Shown here in pieces: positions 40,137 through 49,248 of a stretch of DNA of 64,000 nucleotides (position 1 is the first letter of the stretch; every line of letters begins with the position of its first letter). The notes beneath the pieces are model-generated. The model was not told the DNA's origin, did no database searches, and saw only the letters and a list, made by a program, of their open reading frames with translations. The translations under genes and the position numbers were made by a program. The DNA is from Sphingopyxis sp. (GTDB lineage Bacteria; Pseudomonadota; Alphaproteobacteria; Sphingomonadales; Sphingomonadaceae): contig PNNB01000015.1 of the NCBI GenBank assembly GCA_013823985.1, positions 186,001-250,000 on the forward strand, written 5' to 3'.

Positions 40137-41897
40137 ATGCCGAAAATGTTGAAGGCTTTCACGCTCATCGCCCTGCTGTCCTCGGCAGCACCTGTCTATG
40201 CCGACGCCAATGCCGATCTGAAGGAACTGGTCGATGCCTATTGGGCCGACAGCCTGAAGGAATCGCCCATTTTTGCAAGCTCGCTCGGGGTCGATACCTA
40301 TGCGCGTGAAGTCGGGGACTTCAGCCTTGCGGCATCCGACCGCAGGGCCGCAACTGCGGCGGCATTTCTTGCGAAGCTGAACGCCATTCCCCAGGACCAT
40401 TTGGACGCCGCCAGCAAGGTCGAGGCGGGCATCTTGGCGCGCAGCCTTAACAGCACGATCGAGGGCAACCGCTTCGGCCAGCGCGCGATCAACTTCACCA
40501 CCTATTCCAGTTGGCACCAGAACTTCGCCGGAATGGCGAATAATCTGCCTTTCCGCACCAAGGCGGACTATGAAAGCTACAATGCGCGGCTGGCGCAATA
40601 TGCGAAGGTGAACGACCAGAATATCGACGTGGCCAACGTCGCCATTCGCGGGAAATTTACGCAGCCGTGCGAAACGCTGGAGGGGTTTGAGGCGACGGTC
40701 ACCGGCCTGATCGTAGCCGATCCCAAGGCGGCACGCCACTTTGGCCCCTATACCCGCCCCAAACCCGAAAGCGTGACCACCGCCGAATTTGACGCGCTGG
40801 CGGCAGAGGCGGCGAAAACAATCGAGTCTGTGGTCTACCCCGCCTTGCGCAAGCAGCTCGACTGGTATGTCAAAAGCTACAAGCCGGCCTGCGCAAAGGC
40901 CCCCGGCATATCGGCCCAGCCGGGCGGTGCGGCCTATTATAATTTCCGGATCCGCGAAGAAACGACGACCAATCTGACCGCCGACCAGATCCACAATATC
41001 GGCCTTTCGGAAGTCGCACGCATTCGCGCCGAGATGGTCGAGGTTGCGAAAAAGGCGGGCTTTGAAAGCCGCGAGGCCTTTATCCAGCATCTGCGGACCG
41101 ACCCGCAATATTATGCAAAATCACCGGAAGAGTTGATGGAAAAGACGGCGCGTGTCGCCAAATATATCGACGGAAAAGTGCCCACCCTTTTCGGAAAGCT
41201 CCCGCGTTTGCCCTATGGCCTGCGGGAAATTCCCAAGGAAACGGCGGAAGGAACCACGACCGCTTATTATAATCCGGGCTCGCCCGAAGTCGGCATTTCG
41301 GGCACCTATTATGTGAATACGTCCAAACTGAACCAGCGGCCCTTTTGGGAGATACCGGCGCTCAGCATGCATGAAGCCGTGCCCGGCCACCATCACCAGA
41401 TTGCGCTACAGCAGGAACTTCCGCTGTCCGAATTCCGTAAAAACGGTGCCTTTTTCACCGCCTTCGTCGAAGGTTGGGGGCTCTATTCGGAACGGCTCGG
41501 GCTCGAAATCGGACTCTATGACACGCCCGCGAAAGATATGGGGCGGCTGTCCTATGAAATGTGGCGTGCGTGCCGGCTTGTCGTCGACACCGGCATTCAT
41601 GCCAAAGGGTGGACGAAGCAGCAGGCCATCAATTTCATGACCGAAAACAGCGCGCTTTCGGCGGCCAATATCGAGGCGGAGGTCAACCGCTACATCAGCT
41701 GGCCGGGTCAGGCGCTGGCCTACAAGCTGGGTGAGCTGAAAATTCGCGAGTTACGCGCGATGGCGACCAAAGAGCTGGGACCCAAATTTGACCTGTCGGC
41801 CTTCCACGATGCCGTGCTGCGCCAAGGCGCGGTGCCGCTCGACGTGCTCGAAAGCCAGATCAAGGATTGGGTCGCCGGCGAAAAGGCGAAAGGGTAG
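40137..41897 (+). CDS. secreted DUF885 family metallopeptidase-like protein
   Basis: A 586 aa exported protein with a signal peptide (MLKAFTLIALLSSAAPVYA) and a DUF885 body. The zinc-metallopeptidase-like motif HEAVPGHHHQ (about residues 412-421) and a later EGWGLYSERLGLE with the third ligand Glu are typical of the family. The substrate is unknown; related proteins are carboxypeptidase-like. AAAGGAGAGG precedes ATG 40137. It is convergent with the next gene, with only 6 bp between the stops. Confidence 0.9.
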   Translation: MPKMLKAFTLIALLSSAAPVYADANADLKELVDAYWADSLKESPIFASSLGVDTYAREVGDFSLAASDRRAATAAAFLAKLNAIPQDHLDAASKVEAGILARSLNSTIEGNRFGQRAINFTTYSSWHQNFAGMANNLPFRTKADYESYNARLAQYAKVNDQNIDVANVAIRGKFTQPCETLEGFEATVTGLIVADPKAARHFGPYTRPKPESVTTAEFDALAAEAAKTIESVVYPALRKQLDWYVKSYKPACAKAPGISAQPGGAAYYNFRIREETTTNLTADQIHNIGLSEVARIRAEMVEVAKKAGFESREAFIQHLRTDPQYYAKSPEELMEKTARVAKYIDGKVPTLFGKLPRLPYGLREIPKETAEGTTTAYYNPGSPEVGISGTYYVNTSKLNQRPFWEIPALSMHEAVPGHHHQIALQQELPLSEFRKNGAFFTAFVEGWGLYSERLGLEIGLYDTPAKDMGRLSYEMWRACRLVVDTGIHAKGWTKQQAINFMTENSALSAANIEAEVNRYISWPGQALAYKLGELKIRELRAMATKELGPKFDLSAFHDAVLRQGAVPLDVLESQIKDWVAGEKAKG

Positions 41898-41903
41898 GCG
41901 GGC

Positions 41904-42497
41904 TTATTTGGGTTCGGGTAGCGGCTCGGCATCCGCTGCCTGACGCTCGGCGGCTTCCTTTGCGTCAAGCTCGGCCTGAAGGCGCGCTTCGCGTTCGGCG
42001 CGGCCCTTTTCAAATTCCTTCACCCGCTCTTCAACCGCTGCGGCCTCCGCGTCGATGCCCGCCATCCGCTTGGCGCGTTCGGCGGCGATCAGGCGGCCAA
42101 AGGTGATGCCGGGATCCTGTGCCTTTTCGGCATAAGCGCGGTCAATTTCCCTGAGACCGCAACCTGTGAAACCGCCCGCACCCGATGGCGAACAGCTCAT
42201 GGTGCCGCTGGCGCCCACATATTCATAGGCCTTGATGCGTTCGGACATCGCCTGGTTGCGGGGATCATTGGGGTCGCCGCGCAAGTTGGAGGGGATTCGA
42301 TAGCGGTCCGCTTCATCCATACGGGCGCACACCACGATTTCATCGCCGGTGCTTTGCGGGCATTTGTCATCGCCATACACGATCAGCTGGTTGATCTTTT
42401 CGTCGCCCGGCTGGCTGGCCCCTGTGTCCTGCGCGTAAGATGCGGACGCCGTCAGCACCGCCGTTGTCATCAAGACCAGTTTGGCAAATCGTTTCAC
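41904..42497 (-). CDS. secreted hypothetical protein with charged coiled-coil tail
   Basis: A 197 aa protein with a signal peptide (VKRFAKLVLMTTAVLTASASYA). The domain that follows has four cysteines (DKCPQ, VVCAR, MSCSP, TGCGL), probably two disulfides. The tail is long, Ala/Glu/Arg-rich and helical (AERAKRMAGIDAEAAAVEERVKEFEKGRAEREARL). GTG 42497 is chosen for the upstream GGAG; a longer frame overlaps coq7. I do not know the function. The disulfide-prone domain fits its position beside dsbB. Confidence 0.75.
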   Translation of the reverse strand: MKRFAKLVLMTTAVLTASASYAQDTGASQPGDEKINQLIVYGDDKCPQSTGDEIVVCARMDEADRYRIPSNLRGDPNDPRNQAMSERIKAYEYVGASGTMSCSPSGAGGFTGCGLREIDRAYAEKAQDPGITFGRLIAAERAKRMAGIDAEAAAVEERVKEFEKGRAEREARLQAELDAKEAAERQAADAEPLPEPK

Positions 42498-42559
42498 GAT
42501 GAATTCTCCGTTTAATATTGCTTGGCCTTGGGACTTCAACACTGAACGGGCGATGAAGT

Positions 42560-43108
42560 TCATATCCGTTTGGAAACGGCAATCGCGGTCCGGCAGCCAA
42601 GGCGAATGACCGCGCTCATCAAGGGATAGGCCGGCGCCCGTTCCGCACCTTCGGCAAGGGCGGTGGCTTTATGCTCCAATTCGTCCGCCTGAAAATCGGC
42701 GACCATTGCCGACAGTTCGGGATCGCTATCGCCCAATTCTTCCAATTGTTCGGCATAGTGGCGGTCGATTTCGGTTTCGACGGCGACGGTACAGGCCATG
42801 GCTGCTTCGGGGCCGATCGCTGCGGTGACGGCACCCAGCGCAAAACCGGCTACATCCCAGAGCGGATGCAATAAGGTCGGGCGCACGCCGCGTTCCGCCA
42901 TCATCTTGTCAAAGGCCGAAAGGTGCCGCTCCTCCTGCTCCGCCATATGGGCGATGCTGCGTGCGGCGGGGGTGCGATCTCCCATGACGGCAAGCTGCCC
43001 GGCGTAGATACGCTTGGCGCCATATTCCCCGGCCTGGTTGACACGAATCATGCTCGCGATCGCATCGGAACGCTGGGCTGCGGTTTTCAGGATGTTTTGC
43101 TGCGCCAT
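42560..43108 (-). CDS. coq7: demethoxyubiquinone hydroxylase Coq7
   Basis: A 182 aa di-iron monooxygenase of ubiquinone biosynthesis (5-demethoxyubiquinone hydroxylation). The carboxylate/histidine ligands are visible in the four-helix pattern: NQAGEYGA, EQEERHLSAF, VETEIDRHYAEQL and ELEHK. ATG 43108 is used; it lies inside the 3' end of dsbB (about 22 bp overlap), so the two genes are translationally linked. A GTG three codons earlier is also possible. Confidence 0.93.
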   Translation of the reverse strand: MAQQNILKTAAQRSDAIASMIRVNQAGEYGAKRIYAGQLAVMGDRTPAARSIAHMAEQEERHLSAFDKMMAERGVRPTLLHPLWDVAGFALGAVTAAIGPEAAMACTVAVETEIDRHYAEQLEELGDSDPELSAMVADFQADELEHKATALAEGAERAPAYPLMSAVIRLGCRTAIAVSKRI

Positions 43109-43566
43109 AGTGTCCACAAGATGGCGATTGCACCGCCTGTCGACAAGAGGAAATTATACCCGGCCAGCGAAATGCCGAATAAAGTCCATGGCGCGGTGTC
43201 GCACCGGACGAGCGGCGCGTTCATGATCGACTTGAGCAGCTCCTCGCCCGAACCCGAAATCGTCGCGGTGCAGGAGGTGAGGCCTTCCCACCAGCCATAT
43301 TCGACCCCCGCATGAAAGCCCCCGATCAGGCCGCTCGTCAAAATGCCCAAGGCTGCCAGTGCGACCAGGGCTTTACGGTATCCGAGGTTGCCGACAAAAA
43401 AGGCGACGGTAGCAAGCGCGACGGCTTCGAAATGCGGGTAGCGTTGCCACCAGCACATTTCACAGGGCGGCAACCCGCCAATATATTGCGAGCCATAGGC
43501 CCCCGCCAGCAACCCGGCGGGGAGCAGAAACGCCAGCCAATGCGCAAAACCGATTTTTTGGCTCAT
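43087..43566 (-). CDS. dsbB: disulfide bond formation protein DsbB
   Basis: A 159 aa inner-membrane protein with four transmembrane segments. It has the two periplasmic cysteine pairs of DsbB: CEMC (GLPPCEMCWWQRYPH, about 35-38) and the pair TSC...VRCD in the second loop. It reoxidises DsbA and passes electrons to ubiquinone, so its overlap with coq7 has a functional logic. It starts at ATG 43566, 3 bp after the ctpA-like gene. Confidence 0.93.
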   Translation of the reverse strand: MSQKIGFAHWLAFLLPAGLLAGAYGSQYIGGLPPCEMCWWQRYPHFEAVALATVAFFVGNLGYRKALVALAALGILTSGLIGGFHAGVEYGWWEGLTSCTATISGSGEELLKSIMNAPLVRCDTAPWTLFGISLAGYNFLLSTGGAIAILWTLWRSKTS

Positions 43567-43569
43567 CGA

Positions 43570-44946
43570 TTAATTCTGCGCCTTACCCTTAACGGGCTTT
43601 TCCGCCAGCTTCATGGTCTTCGTGCCCAAACGGTTGAGCGTTTCCATCGCATAATGCAGTTGGAAATCGGTAATCCCCTTGGCCTTCAACTGCTCGGCCG
43701 TCAGCGCGAAACGGGGATCGTCGGCGATGTCTTCTTCCAGCTCTTTCGCATTATCCTGCATTTCGTTGATCAGATGACGACGAAGATCGGACTCGCGAAT
43801 GGCAACGCGCTTTTTATAATCGGGGTCGGAAAGCTGCGGGACCTGAATGTCAGGTTTGATGCCGCCTTCCTGAACCGAGCGGCCCGAAGGCAGATGGTAA
43901 CGGGCGACTGTGAGGCGCAGGCCGGTATCGCGGGTCAACGGCAGGACATTCTGCACACTACCCTTGCCGAAGCTGCGTTCACCCATGACGAGACCGCGAT
44001 GATGATCCTGTAATGCACCGGCAACAATTTCCGATGCCGAAGCCGAGCCTGCGTCGACCAGTACGATGATCGGCGCGCCGCCTGTGACATCACCCGGTAC
44101 GGCGCGTTCGGCCCACCAGCGTTCAATGTCGCGCTTGTCGCGTCCACGTTCCGATACGATTTCGCCGCTTTCAAGGAAAGCATCTGACACCGCAACCGCC
44201 TCGTCCAGGATACCGCCGGGGTTGGAACGCAGGTCTACGATATAGCCCAGGGGCTTCCCGCCGAGCGATTTCTTGATGCTCGACACAGCCGCGACAACAT
44301 CCGCACCCGTTTCTTCGGAGAAGCCGGTGATGGTGATCAAGCCAATCCGGTCCTTCACTTCCCAGCGGACGGGTTTGAGGTCGATGATCGCGCGTGTGAT
44401 CGTGACATCAAAGGGGGCGTCGCGGCCGGGGCGGACGATGGTCAGCTTGATGGATGTGCCCGGAACGCCGCGCATTGCTTCGACCGCTTCATCAAGCGTA
44501 CCGCCGAAAATCAGCTTGCCGTCGAGATGCGTGATATAGTCGCCCGACTTGATGCCGGCCTTGTCGGCGGGCGTGTCCTTGGTCGGGGCAATCACTTTAA
44601 CCGCTTCGTCTTCAAGCGTCACGGACAGGCCAAGGCCGCCATATTCGCCGTCAATCTGGGTCTGCAGGCTGCTGAAATCGGATTTGTTCAAAAAGCCGCT
44701 GTGCGGATCAAGGCTGGCCAACATGCCCTGAATCGCGCCCTCCATAAGCTGCTTGTCATCGACCTTGTCGACGTAGCTGGCCTTCACCTTTTTATAAACC
44801 GCAAGGAACTGTTCAAGTTCGCGAATCTGGTCTGCCTGCAATTGCGCGGCAGATTTCGGCGGGGCACTTTGTGCGAGCAGAACCGTCGCGGGAACGGCAA
44901 AGGTCAAAGCCAGTGCCAAGGTGGAAGGAAGCAGACGCTTTTTCAT
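43570..44946 (-). CDS. ctpA: S41 family C-terminal processing peptidase CtpA
   Basis: A 458 aa exported serine protease with a signal peptide (MKKRLLPSTLALALTFAVPATVLLA), a PDZ domain (GGLGLSVTLEDEAVKVIAPTKDTPADKAGIKSGD) and an S41 domain. The catalytic serine lies in DAGSASASEIVAGAL and the lysine in ERSFGKGSVQ. It trims or degrades periplasmic proteins by their C-termini. It belongs to the alphaproteobacterial proA-nadD-rsfS-rlmH-envC-ctpA run, about 100 bp after the M23 gene. Confidence 0.95.
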   Translation of the reverse strand: MKKRLLPSTLALALTFAVPATVLLAQSAPPKSAAQLQADQIRELEQFLAVYKKVKASYVDKVDDKQLMEGAIQGMLASLDPHSGFLNKSDFSSLQTQIDGEYGGLGLSVTLEDEAVKVIAPTKDTPADKAGIKSGDYITHLDGKLIFGGTLDEAVEAMRGVPGTSIKLTIVRPGRDAPFDVTITRAIIDLKPVRWEVKDRIGLITITGFSEETGADVVAAVSSIKKSLGGKPLGYIVDLRSNPGGILDEAVAVSDAFLESGEIVSERGRDKRDIERWWAERAVPGDVTGGAPIIVLVDAGSASASEIVAGALQDHHRGLVMGERSFGKGSVQNVLPLTRDTGLRLTVARYHLPSGRSVQEGGIKPDIQVPQLSDPDYKKRVAIRESDLRRHLINEMQDNAKELEEDIADDPRFALTAEQLKAKGITDFQLHYAMETLNRLGTKTMKLAEKPVKGKAQN

Positions 44947-45045
44947 AGGATAATCCAGTCCTTAAATCAGGAATACTTCTATAGTGTGCCTGAACCAATG
45001 GTGAAAGCGCGTTTACCACGAACGTCAAAACTTAACTGACAAGCG

Positions 45046-46212
45046 TCAGCGCAGCAGCGCGGCAATATCCATAACGCGGCCATTCTTGCGCAGTTCCACG
45101 CCAATTTCGCCCGTTGCGCTGTCGGCCAGACCCAGAAGGCTTCCCTGGCGGACCGTTTCGCCCTTGGCCACCCGAACGGTGCCCAAATGGGTGATGAGGC
45201 TGTTCCAGCCATTGCCATGTTCCAGAATGACGATCTGGCCATAGCTGCGGTAGCGTCCGGCAAAGGTGACCTTGCCCGCAGCCGGTGCAATTATCCGCGC
45301 CTCGGGTGCTACCGACAGGCGCACGCCACGCTCGCGATACCCCGTCGTGTTCAGTTCGTGAAAACCGGAGACCAGTTTGCCCTGGGCAGGAAGGATATAC
45401 ACACGGGCCTGCGCCTCCACCTGCCGGTCATCGGCCAGACGCAACGCCGGGCCGGAAAGCTCCGCCAATTCAGCAGCAGTGACGCTTCCGAGTCGCTGGG
45501 TGTCGATACGCCCGACAATGTCGCGCGCGCGTTCCCCTTGGGCGATCGCCCTTTCAAATTCGATGGCCGCATTGGCGGCAAAATCATCGGCTTTGCCACG
45601 CGCATTCCCCTCAAGCCGCGCCAAGGCTGTCCGGCGATTCGTCAGGCGGCTGCGCGCGTCGCTTAATGTTTGCAAGGCGAGCAGTTCCTGCGACCGCAAT
45701 TCATTCTGGTTTGCGATTTGCTGGCGCAGGGCGTTGGTGCGTTGCACGATCTGGGGCTGAACCGTCGCCATCACGGCGCGCACATGGATATAATCTTCAC
45801 GATGCCCCGGTTGCGCCATCATCAACGCCGTGGGACGTCCTGTCATTTGCTGCAACGCGGCGTTCAGGCGCAATATTGGCTCGCTTTGCTTGCCCAACAA
45901 TTTCTGTTGCGCGCGTTGCCGGCGGCTGATGATCGCAATCCGTGCATTTGCCGCTTCGATCTGCGCCTCGGCAGCCGCGATTTCAGCGGAAAGAACGGCC
46001 CGCTGAGCGACGATCCGGTCGGCGGCGCTGGTGGCATTGCTCGCCTCTTGCCGCAACATTTCGCTGCGGCGCTCTGCCCGCACAGCTTTCAGCTTCGCAT
46101 CGCGCAGCGCCTGTTCCTGCTCACCCAAAGTGGAAGCGTTCTGCGCCATCAGCGTGGCCGCAAACCCGACAGGAGCGAGAGCCAAAAGCGTCAGGGTCAG
46201 GGCAAAGCGCAT
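45046..46212 (-). CDS. EnvC-like murein hydrolase activator (M23 domain)
   Basis: A 388 aa exported protein: signal peptide (MRFALTLTLLALAPVGFAATLMA), long coiled coils (about 30-115 and 160-225, GEQEQALRDAKLKAVRAERRSEML) and a C-terminal LytM/M23 domain. The M23 region (ARIIAPAAGKVTFAGRYRSYGQIVILEHGNGWNSLITHL) lacks the HxxxD zinc ligand (it reads NTTGYRERGVRLS) and has no HxH, so it should be an activator of amidases, not an enzyme. ATG 46212 follows the rlmH stop by 4 bp. Confidence 0.9.
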   Translation of the reverse strand: MRFALTLTLLALAPVGFAATLMAQNASTLGEQEQALRDAKLKAVRAERRSEMLRQEASNATSAADRIVAQRAVLSAEIAAAEAQIEAANARIAIISRRQRAQQKLLGKQSEPILRLNAALQQMTGRPTALMMAQPGHREDYIHVRAVMATVQPQIVQRTNALRQQIANQNELRSQELLALQTLSDARSRLTNRRTALARLEGNARGKADDFAANAAIEFERAIAQGERARDIVGRIDTQRLGSVTAAELAELSGPALRLADDRQVEAQARVYILPAQGKLVSGFHELNTTGYRERGVRLSVAPEARIIAPAAGKVTFAGRYRSYGQIVILEHGNGWNSLITHLGTVRVAKGETVRQGSLLGLADSATGEIGVELRKNGRVMDIAALLR

Positions 46213-46216
46213 GTGC

Positions 46217-46639
46217 CTATCCCTCGCGATGATAGGGATGGTTGGCGAGTATCGCAGTTGCGCGGAACAATTGTTCGGCAAGCATCGCCCGCGCCATCAA
46301 ATGCGGCCAGGTGGCCTTGCCAAAAGCGATCAGCTTGTCCGCCGTGTCGCGTTCGGCATCGCTAAATCCGTCGGCTGCTCCAATCAGAAAGCGGGTTTCG
46401 CGGACCCCCTCATCCTGCCATTTTCCCAAAAGGCGCGCGAATTCGATGGAACCCATCTGTTCGCCTTTTTCGTCGAGAAGGATTGTTTTGGCGGGCGTAT
46501 CACCCGCCGGAACTTCGCCGCCACGGTCTGGAAGTTCGCTATGTTTCACCGGCCAGCTGATTCGCTTGAGATAACGCTCGACAAGCTCTGCTTCCGGCGA
46601 ACGGCCGATCTTCCCGCGCGCAATGATGTGCAAACGCAT
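46217..46639 (-). CDS. rlmH: 23S rRNA (pseudouridine1915-N3)-methyltransferase RlmH
   Basis: A 140 aa SPOUT methyltransferase. The SAM-binding trefoil-knot features LLDEKGEQMGSIEFA, FLIGAADGFSD and the C-terminal LAEQLFRATAILANHPYHR are characteristic. It methylates position 1915 of 23S rRNA in the 70S ribosome. ATG 46639 (MRLHIIARGKIG) is preferred; ATG 46645 adds two residues. It follows rsfS and precedes the EnvC-like gene. Confidence 0.96.
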   Translation of the reverse strand: MRLHIIARGKIGRSPEAELVERYLKRISWPVKHSELPDRGGEVPAGDTPAKTILLDEKGEQMGSIEFARLLGKWQDEGVRETRFLIGAADGFSDAERDTADKLIAFGKATWPHLMARAMLAEQLFRATAILANHPYHREG

Positions 46640-46663
46640 GGCCATGATCGGCGGGAATGAAGA

Positions 46664-47059
46664 TCAGGCCGACGCGGTTTCAGGCGCGTCGCCGAAAGCC
46701 CACATACGTTCCAGATTGTAGAAGCTGCGCACTTCAGGCCGGAAGAGATGCACAATCACGTCTTCAGCATCGATCAGCACCCAGTCAGCCGAAGGCAAAC
46801 CTTCGATTCGGGCATGGCGACCGGCCTGCTTGATCCGCTCGGAAAGCTTCTGCGCCATGGAGGCCACCTGCCGGGACGAACGTCCGGAAGCGACGACCAT
46901 ATGGTCGGCGATGTTGCTTTTTCCTTCAAGGGGAATCGTGACAACGTCCTGCGCCTGATCATCGTCGAGCGACTTTAGGATGAGTTCATGGAGCTTTTCA
47001 GGGCTCAATACGGGTCCCTTGGCCTTGGCGGCGGTGGGGACGGAAGCGGAATCTATCAA
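46664..47059 (-). CDS. rsfS: ribosomal silencing factor RsfS
   Basis: A 131 aa RsfS/Iojap protein that binds ribosomal protein uL14 and blocks subunit joining in starvation. Motifs are DVVTIPLEGKSNIADHMVVASGRSSRQV and WVLIDAEDVIVHLFRPEVRSFYNLERMW. An N-terminal extension of about 20 residues precedes the domain. The neighbouring nadD upstream is a conserved partner in many bacteria. Confidence 0.96.
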   Translation of the reverse strand: MIDSASVPTAAKAKGPVLSPEKLHELILKSLDDDQAQDVVTIPLEGKSNIADHMVVASGRSSRQVASMAQKLSERIKQAGRHARIEGLPSADWVLIDAEDVIVHLFRPEVRSFYNLERMWAFGDAPETASA

Positions 47060-47068
47060 GTGTGCTCC

Positions 47069-47731
47069 TTACAGAACAATTTTATGGGTGACGCCATCAC
47101 GTGCGCCAGTTCCTGAAAATCGCTGATACCAATGAGGGTCGGCGCGGCGAATTGCGGTTGCCGAACGAGGATCTGGACGAAAGCGCAAAAAGACAAGCGC
47201 TGGCGTACTCCATCTTGTCCAGTGATGACGCTGGTCCGGACGCCGGACAAACCGCCTGAACCAGGCCATTGCGGGACCCGCAACGGCCTTTGCATCATAG
47301 CCGGGTCTGGCGATAACTGCAATCGGCATCAATCGCGCTATATCTCTCCACTGCCGCCAGTGATGAAATTGCAACAGATTATCTGCGCCCATGATCCAGA
47401 TGAACCGCACTTTCGGGTATTTGGCGACGATCTTGCGCAGCGTATCGACCGTGTAAATGGTGCCCAATTCACGCTCTATCGCCGTCGCCTTTATGGGACT
47501 TCGCCGCGTTTGCACCTGCGCAGAACCCAGCCGCGCCGCCAGCGGTGCCATGTCCTGTTTGGACTTTAAAGGATTGCCGGGCGAGACCAGCCACCAGTAG
47601 GCGTCGAGATCGAGCGCATCAATGGCAAACAGGCTGATATCCCGATGCCCGCCATGCGCCGGATTGAACGAACCGCCCATCAGGCCGATGGTTTTCAAGG
47701 CCTTATATGCCCTTGGCCGTGCACCAGCCAT
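47069..47731 (-). CDS. nadD: nicotinate-nucleotide adenylyltransferase NadD
   Basis: A 220 aa enzyme joining ATP and nicotinate mononucleotide in NAD synthesis. The nucleotidyltransferase signature is GGSFNPAHGGH (about 19-29), with VSPGNPLK and the FIWIMGADNLLQFHHWRQW segment typical of NadD. The C-terminal STS/TxxR-type motif reads SATAIRRADPHWY. The predicted start overlaps the proA 3' end by 37 bp; a slightly later start is possible. Confidence 0.93.
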   Translation of the reverse strand: MAGARPRAYKALKTIGLMGGSFNPAHGGHRDISLFAIDALDLDAYWWLVSPGNPLKSKQDMAPLAARLGSAQVQTRRSPIKATAIERELGTIYTVDTLRKIVAKYPKVRFIWIMGADNLLQFHHWRQWRDIARLMPIAVIARPGYDAKAVAGPAMAWFRRFVRRPDQRHHWTRWSTPALVFLRFRPDPRSATAIRRADPHWYQRFSGTGARDGVTHKIVL

Positions 47732-48960
47732 TTATAGGTGGTCAAACCTTCCAGTGCGACAGGCCCGCGCGCGTGGAGTCGGCCGGTGGCAATGCCGATT
47801 TCCGCGCCCAGCCCGAATTCGCCGCCATCGGCGTATTGGGTGGAGGCGTTGTGCATCACTATGGCGCTGTCGACTTCGGCCAGGAAGCGCCGTGCTATCT
47901 GATCATCAGCCGTGATGATCGCATCGGTATGGTGCGACCCGTGGCGCGCGATATGGTCCATCGCGTCGTCGAGGCCGCCCACCAGTCGGGCGGAAATAAC
48001 CGAATCGAGATATTCGGTATCCCAATCCATATCATCCGCCGAAACGGTGCGCGCATCGAGCTCCATCAGGGCATCGTCCGCCCGGACTTCGCAACCGGTA
48101 TCAAGCAATGCCGCTATCAGCTCGGCAGGTGCCGGATAGTCCTGATCGATCAGCAAGGTTTCCGTCGCACCGCAAATTCCGGTGCGCCGCATCTTTGCGT
48201 TGACGATGATCGCTTTCGCCATCGCCGGATCGGCATCCTTGTGCACATAGATGTGGTTGATGCCGTCCAGATGCGCCAGCACGGGAACCCGCGCCTCGTC
48301 CTGCACCCGCGCCACGAGCGATTTGCCGCCGCGCGGAATGATCATGTCGATGGCGCCCTGCGCGCGCAGCATCGCGCCGACCGCCGCACGATCCTGCGTC
48401 GGTACCAACTGCACGGCGTCGGCGGGCAGGCCTGCCTCGACGATGCCCGACACCATCGCCTTGTAGATCGCCCGGTTGCTTTGCACCGCTTCACTTCCGC
48501 CGCGCAGGATGACCGCGTTACCCGACCGCAGGCCAAGCGCTGCGGCGTCCGCGGTTACATTGGGGCGGCTTTCGTAGATGATCCCCAAGACACCGATGGG
48601 GATGCGCACACGGCGCATGACCAGACCATTCGGTTGCGTGCGGGTGTCGATAAGGTCACCCACCGGATCGTCCAGCACCGCCACCTGATCGATTGCATCC
48701 GCAACGGCGGTAAGGCGGCCTTCATTCAGTTTCAGCCTGTCCAGCATCGCCGCCGAAAGACCGGCTTTTGCCCCGGCGTCCATATCGAGCGCGTTCGCCG
48801 CGATGATGCCTTTGCTATCCCGCCGCAACGCAACCGCAGCCGCCTTCAGCGCGGCAGCCTTCGTCGCGTCTGGAGCCTGCGCAAGCACCCGCGCCGCAGC
48901 GCGCGCTTTCGCGGTCATCTCGGCGATCACCATGTCCGGATTGGGGTTCTCGGCAGTCAT
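47695..48960 (-). CDS. proA: glutamate-5-semialdehyde dehydrogenase ProA
   Basis: A 421 aa enzyme reducing glutamyl-5-phosphate to the semialdehyde in proline synthesis. The conserved regions IGVLGIIYESRPNVTADAAALGLRSGNAVILRGG and the catalytic cysteine in MRRTGICGATETLL are present. ATG 48960 is taken as the start; a longer frame to 49047 runs into unrelated AT-rich DNA. It is the first gene of the conserved operon toward ctpA. The 288 bp upstream to the divergent M23 gene are AT-rich near 49050-49090 and contain a repeated GACTCGCCC (about 49153 and 49172). Confidence 0.95.
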   Translation of the reverse strand: MTAENPNPDMVIAEMTAKARAAARVLAQAPDATKAAALKAAAVALRRDSKGIIAANALDMDAGAKAGLSAAMLDRLKLNEGRLTAVADAIDQVAVLDDPVGDLIDTRTQPNGLVMRRVRIPIGVLGIIYESRPNVTADAAALGLRSGNAVILRGGSEAVQSNRAIYKAMVSGIVEAGLPADAVQLVPTQDRAAVGAMLRAQGAIDMIIPRGGKSLVARVQDEARVPVLAHLDGINHIYVHKDADPAMAKAIIVNAKMRRTGICGATETLLIDQDYPAPAELIAALLDTGCEVRADDALMELDARTVSADDMDWDTEYLDSVISARLVGGLDDAMDHIARHGSHHTDAIITADDQIARRFLAEVDSAIVMHNASTQYADGGEFGLGAEIGIATGRLHARGPVALEGLTTYKWLVHGQGHIRP

Positions 48961-49248
48961 GGTGAAAACCCGTAGAGAATCTGCGGAAAAATAGAAAGCA
49001 GCCTTGCCAAAAACGCTTTTACCAAAAGGTCGCGAATCGGTCCGCATGTAAATATATGATTTAATTATATATTCTGAATTTCCGAATTTTTACAGACGGT
49101 TTCGTGGCGTGACAATTGGTCAAATTGGTAACGATTTCCACAACTCACCGTGTGACTCGCCCGATTCGTCACGACTCGCCCCCATCCGATTCGCCCGCAC
49201 CCCGCAGACCTGCTACCGGCGCTGCACAAATAAAAAATGGGGTGGGTC

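Noticed and set aside
49140..49200. Repeated GACTCGCCC/GATTCGCCC units suggesting a small repeat array
   Set aside because: Only two or three short imperfect units in a promoter region; no regular spacing, so neither CRISPR nor an iteron array.
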